Source of the DNA: Paraescarpia echinospica
Lineage: Eukaryota; Annelida; Polychaeta; Sabellida; Siboglinidae
DNA: 64,000 nucleotides
Direction: 5' to 3'
Assembly (NCBI GenBank): GCA_020002185.1
Contig: CM034531.1
Coordinates: forward strand, 45,212,574-45,276,573
A model generated the notes under the pieces. That model searched no databases and had not been told where the DNA came from. It worked only from the letters and a program-made list of their open reading frames with translations. Shown here one piece after another: positions 36,901-48,208 of this stretch; position 1 is the stretch's first letter, and each line of letters begins with the position of its first letter. Made by a program: the position numbers and the translations under genes.

Positions 36901-38432
36901 AGGCTGCTCGACAAGAACGTCAAAAACCTGGTGGTGAGTATTTGTATGATCATGTTTGTAGTTTAGTCTTATTTTTGCATCGTTACATCATTCTTTCTAA
37001 GGGAAAATAATGAAAACTTCTAATTGATCTCTTAATATCTTCATCTCAAGTGTTTTAAATGTCGTAATAAAACCTGTAATATAGTTGTATTCATTTTATA
37101 GTTTCCTTGTATGTTCTATGTGTAGGCATTACAAATTTTACATTTCCCAAAAGTGAATAACATCCACCATTTTCAGGCCATTTCTAGATCCTCTCGAACA
37201 TTTTCCCCCATCATCTTTAACCTTTCTAAACACATTTGTGTTGTCCACAAATTTAAGTGTTTTGCTTGTTAGTGTTATTCCATAAATATTGTGTGGAGTG
37301 TGTTATTTTTATATGATGTGCAGTGGGGGGACTGCTATTATCACTGTACTCATATACAATTAAATTAGAAAAAATAAATATGGATGGTGCTTCCAGCCCC
37401 CCCCCCCATACATTTATTTATGGAATAGCTCTTATGTCATCATCTAAGTCATTGATATATGTAATATTATTAAGAATAGTATAGGTATTTGATCCTCCAC
37501 TCAAAACTGATTTCCGATTCGAAACTTCCCCTCTGCTACCCAGTACTAACATGTTTCTATCCAGTTGATTATGCAGTCCCTATATATATACCATGGGCTT
37601 TCATTAACATTTTGGTGTGTGCTGTATGTTTGCAGACCCATGACTTGGCCTCTATTGGCGGCAGCAACTTCAAAGAAAATGTGCGGCTTGTGATGTGGCA
37701 TGTGCTACACCATGCGGTTGCCATTCAGTACAACTGGGCAGGCAAAAGTGGCATGTGAAGTGAAACTAAAAAGGCATTTGGCAGTCAACTGTTGAGCAGT
37801 GTCATTACACATGTGTACCAGTATAGCTACTTCATCCTTTTATATCTACTTGCTTACAGTACAAACTAAGGATTAATAATGATTATGGATTAGTTAATAT
37901 GAGAGACGTCTTTTCAAATAAAAATATTTTATGGACCCTAAATCCTCAGGGACTTGAACTCAAAGAGTGAGGACCACTGAGGATTTACCATAATTTCTTT
38001 GGCATATTATATACAGAAAATTATGGTAGGATGGGATTGCAATGTAGAAAAAATGTGTTAAGTTATTTACTATTTGCAGAAGGTATCTAGTTTCAGATGG
38101 TTTTAAAGTGATGGGGAGTCTATTCCTGAGTTTGTGCAAAACTACATTTAAAGCCCGCCCAGGTTGAGCTTAATTTTGGGAACAAAAAGATGTTACGAGA
38201 TCAAACTGGAAAATAAATGATTGTTTAGGAAGTGCACTGATGTTTTAGATAAAACTATATATGTATATGTGTGTGTGTTTCAGGGGCCATTATGAGGAAT
38301 CCTTTCATTCAAGGGATCACCGAGTCGACTGTACAGAAAGAGATGATGCTGTGGCTGAGGAACGCAGGAGACAGGCATGGCGGGAGGAAGCATCATGCAC
38401 AGGACAGGCATGATCATGCCAATGATTTATAA
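33916..38432 (+). pseudogene. DUF4806-type second gene of the CACTA-like element (spliced)
   Basis: Exons: 33916-34020 (MYVVVVFDEHNEVDVVSSNW, then YWPPFKSSQ), a possible missing exon, 34290-34383 (SYDEGRQKARKGEF), 35615-35769, 36140-36262, 36719-36933 (coiled coil then FPLPSVNKVEELEVRLLDK), 37636-37798 (LASIGGSNFKENVRLVMWHV, YNWAGKSG) and 38284-38432 (RAIMRNPFIQGITE, LWLRNAGDR, TAA). All exons after the first are phase-consistent. The last three form the DUF4806 domain. TGA at 37756-37758 interrupts it just after GKSGM. AATAAA is at about 38444. Such proteins accompany animal CACTA-like transposases. Function unknown, possibly DNA binding at the ends. Confidence 0.75.
34618..35450. repeat. 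MITE-like inverted repeat with TTTAACCCGGGTT motifs
   Basis: The left side (34618-34710) and right side (35365-35450) share inverted copies of GGTTTAACC, AACCCGGGTT and TTTAGCCCAA-type words. A third partial copy (TTTAACCCAGTTTAGCCCAA) is at 34133-34165. It lies in an intron of the DUF4806-type gene. Ends not defined exactly. Confidence 0.55.
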
Positions 38433-38524
38433 TTATTTTTATATGAATAAAACTGTTCATGTTTTGTTTCATATCCTGGCATTTGTTGCTATCTCATACA
38501 GATATACTACTATACATATCAATG

Positions 38525-38932
38525 TTAGGCCACAAATATTCCTATATTTGACCAGTCCAGTATACCAGTATACAGTAGTGTACTGGGCCATTAGTGTTCC
38601 AATATTATGCCAGCATATGATGCTAGTAATGGCACATTAACGTGCCAATGTACTATGCCAGTACCGGGTCAATGCTGGACCATTACTGCTTCAGCATTGG
38701 GTCAGTTCAGCAAGCCAGTACCGGCACAGTACTGGGCCAGTACTGGACCAATGCACTGTAGCAGTACTGGGCCAATGCTGGACCATTATTGGGCCAGTAC
38801 AACATGCCAGTATTGGCCCAGTTAACAGCCTCTGTGCAGAGCATGTATTGGGCCAGTGCTGGATTAGGTTATCGGGCCAGTACCACATCAACCGGCGGTA
38901 GGTATTGGCCCAGTACTGTTATGTTAGCTGGG
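38525..38932. repeat. Right subterminal repeats and TIR of the CACTA-like element
   Basis: About twenty overlapping copies of ACTGGGCCAGTAC or its complement, ending in the TIR 38907-38932. Mirror image of 23942-24092. Confidence 0.88.
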
Positions 38933-40004
38933 GGTATAATAAACTGGATAGAAAAATGGCTGATTGACAGAAGACAACGTGTAGTAGTTGATGGGGAGGC
39001 TTCAAACTGGAAATCGGTATTGAGTGGGGTACCACAGGGATCAGTACTAGGACCTATATTATTCTTAATATATATCAACGATTTGGATGATGGAATAACA
39101 AGCAAGGTGTTGAAATTTACGGATGATACAAAGTGTTTAGAAGGATTAAAAGTGATGGAGATAGACAACATTTACAAGATGATCTTGACAAGTTGATCAA
39201 GTGGTCTAAAAAGTGGCAAATGCTGTTCAATTTTTGGAAATGTAAATGCCTCCACACAGGACATGGGAACGAAGAGGTAGAATATACAAACTAAGTACTA
39301 CTGTAAAAGAAAAGGACTTAGGGTTAACCATTAGTGCTGCTATGAAGGTTTCAGAGCAGTGCGGAATTGCAGCTTCAAAGGGAAATGAAATCCTTGCATT
39401 AATTAGGCGAAACAACATATAAGGAAAAAGAGCTAATAATACTGTTGTACAAAACAATAGTTAGGCCTCATTTAGAATATTGTATTCAAGTGTGGAGGCC
39501 ATATCGCAGGAAGGACATATATATATGCTAGACAGAGTACAGAGAAGAGGAACTAAAATGATACCAAAACTGAGGGATCTTAGTTACGAAATACGCCTAA
39601 AAAATGCGGCTTAACAACATTAGAGACCAGGAGATTGAGAGGAGATCAGATAGAAGTGTTTAAAATAATGAATGGTTATGAAAATATTGATAGAAATATT
39701 TTCTTCTCAGTTAAGAAAGATAGAAGGACTAGAGGACATGAAGTTACATTAGCAAAGGAGAAGTGTAGATTAGATATAAGAAAGTTCTCATTTTCACAAA
39801 GGACTGTAAATGAATGGAACAGATTATCTGCTGATAGTGTGGGTGCTAGTAACGTGAATATGTTTAAACATAAAATCGACACATACCTCAGAAGGGTGGG
39901 ATACACATAGATAAAAGGGTCGGACTCTCGATAAGCCAAAGGGCTTCCTTGTCCACCTGCCACCTAGAGTTAATTCTCTGGGTGGCAATCTTGTTAAATC
40001 TTGT
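38933..40004 (+). pseudogene. LINE copy A, right part
   Basis: Continues exactly where 23941 stopped: TATAATAAACTGGATAG, WLIDRRQRVVVDGEASNW, SGVPQGSVLGPILFLIYIND, FTDDTK (catalytic position FTDD instead of FADD), then the same C-terminal blocks and 3' end as copy B. Multiple small indels (near 39135, 39230, 39290, 39410, 39530, 39600). Confidence 0.93.
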
Positions 40005-43000
40005 AATCTATGGCAGCGTTCGTGTGAGTTCATTGTGGTCGGATTTCATATAGACCCGGGTAATAACCAGTTGACTTGAGTACGGTTTCAGTAGAGTACG
40101 TATCAAAGCTGACGTCGTTTGCTTCAGATTTGGTGAGATTGAGCACTAAAACCATTGTTAATTTACCAATTATTTCAATGGTGTAATGATGTTTTGGGAA
40201 GCCACCCTTCGCATTTGGGTGCAGTGAAATAATGGTGTTAATCTGTTTCGTGGTTGCAACGCCGACCAGCTAATGCTGCGGCCATATCTGAGCCCTTGGC
40301 TTTGGTCTGCATTGACATTGTCATTGAGTCTTAACCGATTGACTCATCGAGTGATTGGCGAACATCTGGTCTAGTCTAGCAACGTTTTCAGTTTGCGATA
40401 TGCAGGTTGCGCTGCGCATTCTACCTTACTGATCCACAGATGGATCACAGTTGACGTAGCAAACTTGCATGTTTCGCCTGAAAGTCTAGGTCCAAGGTAC
40501 ACTACATCACAACATCAACTTGGCATAGACATAGTCATAGACTATATAGTAATGATTTGACTGAGTATATTACCTAGTCCTAGGATATCCCTATAGTCCA
40601 TAATATAGTTATTAATTTAGGCACTTCACCAACAAATTAAATATCATGCTATAACATTGTGGATGGATTTAAATTAAAGGTAATAGCTTAACTTAAGGAT
40701 CACATAACTGTTGATTTTTATTAAGATATTTTTAATAGATAAAACAAATTGCAATTTTAAGACGGCAAAACAGCATAATTTTTGTGTATCTATTACAAGG
40801 GCAAAATAGACTAATTTTTGTGGATAAATATTTGCTTTAGAATGTCCACTTTTTTATTTATGTAGATATTTAAATACTGTTTTCAGGGTTTTCAAACACG
40901 TTGACTAGAGTAATAAATTTACAATATTTAATATTTTTAGTACTAATTATAAACAAATTAATGTAATTAATTAATTAATTTTAGTTATGTAACATGCAAA
41001 CTCAACAGACTGACTGACACATTTCAATAAAAGACCATAATATCCACAGGGGTTTATGGGATGCAAGATCCTGCATCCTATACGCATTAGAAACAATACC
41101 CGGACGCGTGCAAAATAATCGTTGCGTCCCACAGGTAAACCCCTGTAGGTGTGTAACCACATTACTTATGGTAATAAATATATATTAACTATTCATTTAA
41201 TAATAATAATAACTTAATTAATAATACAATATTGGCTAATTAGCACGCTACCTTGACAGACTGACACATTTAAGTAAAAGGCCATAATGTCCATGATTAT
41301 GAAGATATTTGTATAATTTGTGCATAAATAAATGTTAAATAAATGTTAAATATATGTAACCATTCATTTCATAATAATATAATTAATAAGTCAATATTAG
41401 CTAATTATTGTGGTACCGCAACAATCATATCAAGAAAAGGCCATAATGTCCAATTAATTAAAATTATTGCATTATGAAATTTATATCATTTCTAAGTCTA
41501 AATAAAAGCATAACCATAAATAATTGCATAAGCCATGCCAGGCCTAAGGGTAAGCAGTAACCAGCTCTGGCCTAAGACTAAGTCTGACTACCATATCCTA
41601 GTCTAAGCCTACGTATAACAGAACTGCCATGGCTTGACCCGTATACTATGATCATATCTAGAAGTCAGAACATATAATGTTGTTTCTGTAGTGATTTAAA
41701 TTCAGAGAAAAATCATGATCTGCATCTGGCTCAGGTCGCTGTCGGTCTGACTGACACAGATCGGTCAAAATCAGACAAATGTTGCATGACGCTAAAACCA
41801 TGTTTTTATTTTGTGGGGTACATAAAAATGTTCAACACAGAATAATTCATTATCTATACAGGGATTCCCTTGGAGCACGGCAATGATGCGTTGTACCCTG
41901 CAATGCAGCATACTTTTTGTCACACATGCCTAATAGACACATACAAACCATGTCTGAGAAATCTTAGAAAATTGAGGGGCACTTGTGTAGAATACGGACC
42001 CACCTCAATTTTGCCATTATTAACTATGGTTTTGTCTAAATTTGACACATTGATGCGATAATTAATTATCCCAGGCATATTTACGCTATAAAAATATGGC
42101 ATCTAAGGCTTAGCGCATTTTGAGGCCCAGTAAGCTCCAGATTGCACCCAAACACAGACAAAGGCCGTGCGGACAACAAACAGAACAATGGCCTGAATGG
42201 AGTTATTTAAATCACATCTTACAATGATGACTGGACACTGAGAACAGTCTAATCAATACCCTTGTGCCTTGCCTACCCCTTGCCTGTCGCTGACATTGTT
42301 TATAAGCTTTAGTTGAGCACCGTGAACAGCGTTTGTTGCCGCCAACACCATATTATCGCCCATCGTCATGCACATTTTTTAATTCATGTATATTTGCTAA
42401 ATATTACGTGCCTCCGCACCAAGGCTCACAAATAATACATTCATTACAAATGCCCCCATCACCTAGGGTCATACACTTTCGAAAAAAGACAATGCCATGT
42501 TCTGGTTTTACATGTAATAGTCTTACTGTATAGTATAATTTCATTGGGCTAATTTAATTGGGTGATTTTCCCACAACTTGTAATCTAATTTCTTCTCAAA
42601 AGATTGCTCCGATGCAATCTCAACCACAGCCATTCCATACATCTGTTCAATTTAATCCATATATCAATGAGTTTTTTAGTGTTTAATCAACAAGGTTCTT
42701 TGAATATTTTTGGTTGACTCTCATGTATGTGAATCGTTGTCACTCAATGTCACAAACTGCTACATCGTATTTCTCAGTTATAATCTCCCTATCCTTGGAG
42801 CAGTAGACTGTAGTAGCATGACCAGTCCACAAAATATGGAGCACACCTACCCAGAATGTATCTAGTTTTGTAATGTTACAGATTTTGAAAAAAACCTGAA
42901 CATTTCAGAGCACATTGATATTGATTGTTATACATTTTGTACCCAGAAATATGTCGCGTAGGCTGATTAAAATCTTAATCAACTGATTTGGGATCCAATT

Positions 43001-43919
43001 TCGAAAGCCTCGAAAGAGCACATAGTTCTATATCTGATGTGCCCAAATGGCACATGCATGTCTTTTTCCAGAACTGTCCCTGCCTATAGATCTGTCTAAA
43101 GACAATATTTTTCGTTGCAGGTACTACCAATCATGTAAAACACAGTTATGCCGTCAAATCGATTAAATTTAGCTTAATTTTGGTCAAATTTCAATCAGAA
43201 AAAGATGTAAAGAAATGACAATTTACTCTCCGCAAGAATCCCACAGTGAATGAGCAAAAGCGACCGAAAAAAGAGCGCTAAAACACGAGTTAAAACAAAA
43301 CACTACCCACATGCCGGCAAACGAGACAGCGCTGCACGGTGATCATGAGTGGCGCCACGCGAAACGACCCAGTTTGCAGAATTCATTGAAATGCCTACTA
43401 TGATTTATTTTATTTGTCACAACACTTCACCAGTTTTATAGACGTCTGGCTTTAGCCAGGTACAGGGTGCATTTGTACTTTATAGCTGTATTAGGCGTGC
43501 AGGCCCTGTATAGGACCTGGGGAGAGATCATTGTTTCACTTCATCCTTCAGGGTAAACAAATATAATACAAATTGTTTTTGAGATGGTACACCCTTTCTA
43601 GGATTTATACACACTGAAAAAGTATTTCTGGACAGGAAAGGGGCACATAATTTGCAGACTACAGGGTATAACCTATAATGTAGGCCTAAAGTACAGTTCA
43701 CAGGGTGCACACTGTTTTAGGCATTTAGCTGATTTAGCATCCAGTCCTATTAAATATGTACTAGTGCGAGTAACATAATTTATTTAAACGTGCATAATCA
43801 TACTGATATCATTTAACTGTTATAATGTACGTGGCTTTATTTCAGAAAGAAGGCAAATACATTTTAATTAAGTGTTCAACTTAATGTGTCATCAGTTAAA
43901 AATGTGATTATGTTTGCAG
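40005..43919. other. AT-rich stretch, no gene recognised
   Basis: Nothing coding was recognised. It contains loosely repeated blocks at 40960-41470. Any regulatory DNA or the first non-coding exon of the secernin gene would lie in this region, but I cannot point to it. Confidence 0.45.
40960..41470. repeat. Three diverged copies of a ~100-200-bp block
   Basis: The phrase GACTGACACATTT, then AAAAGNCCATAATNTCCA, occurs near 41010, 41258 and (second half only) 41435. Flanking AATAATAATAACTTAATTAA-like sequence also recurs. Decayed tandem duplication or MITE cluster. Confidence 0.55.
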
Positions 43920-44096
43920 ACTGTTGACATTGGAGACAACATGAGGCCCAAGTCTTGCGACACGTTTGTGGCACTGCCTCCAGCAACTGCTGGTGGTTGT
44001 ACCATCTTTGGAAAGAACTCTGACCGGCCATCCAGTGAAGTCCAAGAGGTCATCTACGTACCTGCTGCTGACCACCCAAAAGGGGCGACAGTACAG
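43920..44096 (+). CDS. SCRN: Secernin-like first coding exon (CDS from 43941)
   Basis: Acceptor TTTGCAG at 43913-43919, ATG at 43941, donor GTAAGA at 44097; 52 codons. MRPKSCDTFVALPPATAGG, CTIFGKNSDRPSSEVQEVIY and VPAADHPKGATVQ match the N-terminus of secernins (peptidase family C69 relatives). The Cys in SCDTFVAL is the candidate nucleophile exposed after N-terminal processing. Secernins are cytosolic and linked to exocytosis in mammals. The following exons are not visible in the next 20 kb, which is filled with transposon debris. It is either a gene with a very large first intron or an isolated exon. Confidence 0.85.
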
Positions 44097-44274
44097 GTAA
44101 GACCCCATCATGAGATATCTTTCTTGTCAGTGAAACTTGCCTTGATCTTGTATACATGTGTGCTTTTCTGGTCATTTGATGATGCTTCTTCTTCCTGGAT
44201 GTGTACAGGGTTCCTGATGAACATAAGTTCAGAAAACAGAAACTAAAAGTTTAAGAACTATATTGAGCCTATGA

Positions 44275-45070
44275 ATCTGTGAATTACTGCACAAGGGCTG
44301 AGCCAATGTATCATCCCAGGCTTGATCGGAAGGATTCCAATGAAGGAGAATTGGTTAGCCTGGGTGGAAGACTATTCCACTGGCACAATGTTCTTGTGAA
44401 GAAACTGCTAAACTGGACTGGGTGGGGGATGCATTCCTGGAACAGTGCCTGGGCACCTGCCACCTTGTTCTGCTGCCCCTTTGGTTTAGAACAGGGTCTT
44501 GCTGATGTCCACTATGCTGTTGTTGATTTTGTGAAGCATAGACAGTGAGTCGTTTTTGTGCAGCCGTCTTCTGTCTGTGAGAGGCTGTTACTGCAATGTG
44601 TTCAGCGTGCTCATGACACAGCCCTGGTATGATCACTGTGAGAGGCTGTTACTGCAATGTGTTCAGCGTGCTCATGACACAGCCCTGGTATGATCACTGT
44701 GAGAGGCTGTTACTGCAATGTGTTCAGCGTGCTCATGACACAGCCCTGGTATGATCACTGTGAGAGGCTGTTACTGCAATGTGTTCAGTGTGCTCATGAC
44801 ACAGCCCTGGTATGATCACTGTGAGAGGCTGTTACTGCAATGTGTTCAGCGTGCTCATGACACAGCCCTGGTATGATCACTGTGAGAGGCTGTTACTGCA
44901 ATGTGTTCAGCGTGCTCATGACACAGCCCTGGTATGATCACTGTATATATATATATATATTATTATAATTGTTGAAATTGTATCGGGTTGCCCTGTGTTG
45001 CACTTTCCCCAGTACCATGCTGTCTTTTTGACTGGTCAGATCCCACACTGTGGAAGTCTAAGCGATGACT
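44275..45070 (-). pseudogene. LINE RT C-terminal fragment (-)
   Basis: Near 45070-44960: TVWDLTSQKDSMVLGKVQHR and ATRYNFNNYN, the usual 'VQRRAARF' region. Then LTDRRRLHKNDSLSMLHKIN (44570-44510) and FFTRTLCQWNSLPPRL (near 44370). These are the C-terminal blocks of a CR1/L2-like RT. The piece is split by the 61-bp minisatellite. Confidence 0.8.
44581..44946. repeat. 61-bp minisatellite, 6 units, within LINE sequence
   Basis: Six nearly perfect units (starting near 44581, 44642, 44703, 44764, 44825, 44886) of GAGGCTGTTACTGCAATGTG plus TTCAGCGTGCTCATGACACA and so on. On the - strand a unit reads STLNTLQ-x-QPL, which is the LINE coding text just before LTDRRR. The unit was therefore copied from the LINE. 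It ends at a short (TA)n. Confidence 0.93.
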
Positions 45071-45344
45071 GGTTTGACCGTTTACCATACCACAAATTGC
45101 TGAAATCAGGCCGTAGAAAACATCATTGTAATCATTTCATTTTCACAGGACTTCCCATTCCATAATACCATCACCGTTCCATCACAGTCTTAAACTGACG
45201 GAGAAGCTCAATACAAATATGCTGACTGCTTACCCACGTTTCTAGAGCGCATATATACAAACTACACACAAGCAAACAAACGTGCACGCATACGTGCACA
45301 CATACACACAAACAAACAAATAAAACACATACATCATGTGTACA

Positions 45345-45395
45345 TGACATCATCCAGTGAGAAGCTGTGTTACATACCTGTACGATGATGCATGG
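45345..45395 (-). repeat. Dispersed copy of the chitin synthase exon 5/intron repeat unit
   Basis: On the - strand ATCATCGTACAGGTATGTAA, then CACAGCTTCTCACTGGATGA. This closely matches 4711-4755 (ATCGTCGTACAGGTATGTCA, CGCAGCTTCTCATTGGATGG) and is 40 kb away in the opposite orientation. Confidence 0.8.
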
Positions 45396-45529
45396 GAATG
45401 GACATGCAAAGCAATCATAATTTAAGCTTTTAAAAATAGTAATAAAATTATAAGTTAACTCATGAATCTTCTCAGGCTCATTCACTGTCAGGCTGGCAGG
45501 GAAGACTGCCAGAGAGGAATGTGAAGATG

Positions 45530-46740
45530 GAGGGAATGAAGGACATTTACCCATTCATCAGTCTAATTGACTAGGAAACAAATGAGTTTCAAGTGCAATT
45601 AAGTTTGCACTGAGGGAGTTGTAAGCAGTGGCCAGAAGGAAGCAATTTGTAGCATGGGAACAGGGAATGTTCAGGATCTGAAGAGACCTTTCCTCCCTTC
45701 CTCTCTGCCCTCTGCCTCTACAGATATTATAGACTGGTCTGCTGTTCTCCCACCACTTTGCCACTAACACTGACAGTTCGTGCCAAAGTGTTGTGATACA
45801 CAACACTCAGGCCATCAATACACTCAAGGAACCCAAATGTAACAGAGCTTCCAATGTAAAATCTGTAGAAGGTCTGAAGGACATGTGCTGACATTGAATG
45901 ACCTGAGCTTGCTGAAAAAATACAGCTTCTGTTGGCACTTTCTATTAATCATGGCTGTATTTGAACCAAATGTGAGCTTGGCATTAATGATGGTGCCGAT
46001 TTATTTGTACTTCTCTACCCTCCTCGCACACTCTGTTGATGACTAGACTCTTGGGAGAAGTGGGATTCTTCCTTAAACCTGTATGTCTTACAGACATTCA
46101 GGTGAAGAAAATTATCAGCACACCACACTGAGAAATCAGTTGCAACACTCTCACAGAGCTTTCTTTGTTGCCCTTGTCTATGGCAGAATCAGTGTGTTTG
46201 TTTCAGGACAGGTAATCAATGATGGTCACTCTGATGTGCTTGTTGGATGATGTTGTTTCGAGTGGCTGTCCATGGAGGCTGTACGATGTTGGAAGCACAG
46301 TTTTCTTCTGGTTTGATGCAATGCAAATGGCACTGCATTTGCTGGGGTTGAAGTCTGTCTGTCATGGTGTTTCCCAGTGTTTAGGAGATGAGAGATCTTG
46401 CTGGAGTTGCTGGCTGTCATTCCGTGATGTAATCCTTTTAAAAAGAAGACAGTCTTGGTCGTGCTGCACTTGATGCAGTCTGGAAGATCGTTGATGAAGG
46501 TGAACAAAAAAGGGGCCAAGGGCAGTACCCTGCGGGACACCTGAGATCACTACAACTGGAGATGAGTGAGAGGTTGTCTTCCAAGACGACCTGCTGCTGG
46601 CGATGATTACGGAATGCAGAGATCCACTTCTGGATGTTTTTTCGCACACCTTAGTAATCCAGTTTTGTGAGCAGGCTAGCGTGGGAAACTCTGTGAAACG
46701 CATTTGAAAAGTCCAGCAGGATAACGTCAACTGTCAACTA
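45530..46740 (-). pseudogene. Second LINE RT fragment (-), decayed
   Basis: Frames in order: ILLDFSNAF-like text at 46730, GVRKNIQKWISAFRNHRQQ, SGVPQGTALGP, FINDLPDCIK, an F(A)DDCLLF-like block near 46450, NDSQQLQQDLSSPKHWE, WCADNFLHLNVCKTY (near 46100), VSGKVVGEQQTSL, then SSDPEHSLFPCYKLLPSGH near 45690-45630. Typical of the 'pol-like' Rex/CR1 group. Many frameshifts and stops. Confidence 0.82.
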
Positions 46741-46986
46741 ACGATGCTAAGGTCTCCCATCATGAGGTTTAATGTCATTCATGCTCTCTTGTGCTGTTCT
46801 ATATTCAATTCCTTTTAAGCTTTTGTAGCATAATTGATGTGATTTACATTCATAGACGTGGCATAGACGTGTACCATCTGGATGCAACAGTATTGGCGTA
46901 TGGTTGATTTCTTGAGAACCACTTCATTAATTTGGAACTCACATTTTTAACACAAGTCATGTCACTGACATCGCACCACCCATTAG

Positions 46987-47019
<33 letters not shown>

Positions 47020-47584
47020 GCTTAGCTGGCCAGGCTGAAGATCCAGATACTCTAGGGAATTCTCCCATCCAATAAAATAACCATGGGCAAGCACCAGCTC
47101 ATCCCTCAGCTGACCTCTCCAGTTGTTGTAGTCACACATTCCATTTCTCTGATCCTCGGCATCACTGATCGGGACCGGATGACTAGCATCCGGCTGCCCA
47201 CGACCAGGATCCGGGCTCGGTATATTATTGCACTCACTCTGAGTGTTCGCTATGCTGACATCATACCCATTAAGCTCATGTTCTATTACTCTTGACCACG
47301 GTATATCAGCTTCGCAAATAACCTTATCGCATTCGTTTAGTGACTAACTTTCACCATGATTGCCAGCATTAATGTCACCATCTAGGCTAGCACTGGCACT
47401 AAAGGTTCCAATTTTCTTTAGCCAAATGAGATTTTGTTTAGTCATTTTTTAAGCAGAAACTAGGGTGAGAAATTGTAAACAATCAGATCCTATAAAACAA
47501 TACATCGACATAATATGTATTTATATTTTGCACATATATATATATAGTCACAACAACACCAATATATAGAACAGTGTTTAATTA
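46741..47584. other. No gene recognised
   Basis: Short (TA)n at about 46987-47018 and unclassified DNA. Confidence 0.4.
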
Positions 47585-48106
47585 TCAATATAAAACAAGA
47601 TATAAAGAACATAAAACAAGATAATTGACCACACGGTGTGGTAAAAAAACCATCACCACAGTGTCCTCCACTACACTCCAGCACTCAAGAGCTGAAGCTC
47701 GACCAAGGCTGCGTTCTTCACTGTCGGGAGGCAGTTCTTTGCTTGGGTCAGGACGGTCCTGAGCGATAATGGCCGACTTTGCGTGGTCATTTGCTGTGAC
47801 CGTGGCAGTCACGAAGTCCAGCTGGCGCTTCGGAAGCAACATAGATATTCGGTGGTCAGCAGACAACTCGTGCTTCCCCAAGTCATCCATCTTCGGCTTC
47901 TTGGTGCAATCTTTCCCAGAAACAAAAACGTTCTTCGCTTTTGCGTGAACACAGATCTTGCAACGAAAGACGTTGTCACTAGTATCGTGAGTCAGCCACG
48001 GAAAACGGACAAACCAGTCCGACTTGATCAGACGTGCCGGCAGCTTCATCGTTTTCTGCTTCTTCTTTTCACGGTCAACGTCAGCTGATGTACGTTTTCT
48101 AATCAT
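47585..48106 (-). CDS. TTF-type zinc-finger protein N-terminus (hAT-related)
   Basis: I start at ATG 48106 (MIRKRTSADVDREKKKQK). The frame is open up to 48208, but that part reads like 5' UTR. It contains WFVRFPWLTHDTSDNVFRC, then CKICVHAKAKNVFVSGKDC, then HELSADHRIS. Aromatic residues, CxxC and H...H fit the TTF/BED-like finger at the N-terminus of hAT-derived proteins (ZNF862 type). No hAT catalytic domain follows on this strand. It may continue in another exon or be a domesticated or broken copy. Confidence 0.65.
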   Translation of the reverse strand: MIRKRTSADVDREKKKQKTMKLPARLIKSDWFVRFPWLTHDTSDNVFRCKICVHAKAKNVFVSGKDCTKKPKMDDLGKHELSADHRISMLLPKRQLDFVTATVTANDHAKSAIIAQDRPDPSKELPPDSEERSLGRASALECWSVVEDTVVMVFLPHRVVNYLVLCSLYLVLY

Positions 48107-48208
48107 CTTGAAACGTATAACTAAGTGAACCGTTGTGAGGAATTTTACACGCGCGCGGTATTTATACGGATGATTACATACGATACGATTGGCTGTCGCC
48201 GAGAACAA

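Larger units (their letters stand above)
23942..38932 (+). mobile_element. CACTA-like DNA transposon, ~15 kb, with nested LINEs
   Basis: The left end (CCCAGCAAACATGGCAG...) and right end (...TGTTAGCTGGG) are 26-bp inverted repeats with 22 matches. They are flanked by GG (23940-23941 and 38933-38934). Removing the element restores the LINE sequence GGAAATGGTATAATAAACTG, as seen intact in copy B near 26024. Many short GGCCCAGTACTGG-type repeats lie just inside both ends. Cargo: LINE copy B, an antisense CR1, a Tnp2-like transposase and a DUF4806-type gene. Superfamily assignment rests on the proteins and the subterminal repeats. The termini are not the classical CACTA. Confidence 0.85.

Noticed and set aside
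44279..44548. 89-residue + strand ORF after the secernin exon as a second secernin exon
   Set aside because: No secernin similarity; the opposite strand reads as LINE RT C-terminus.
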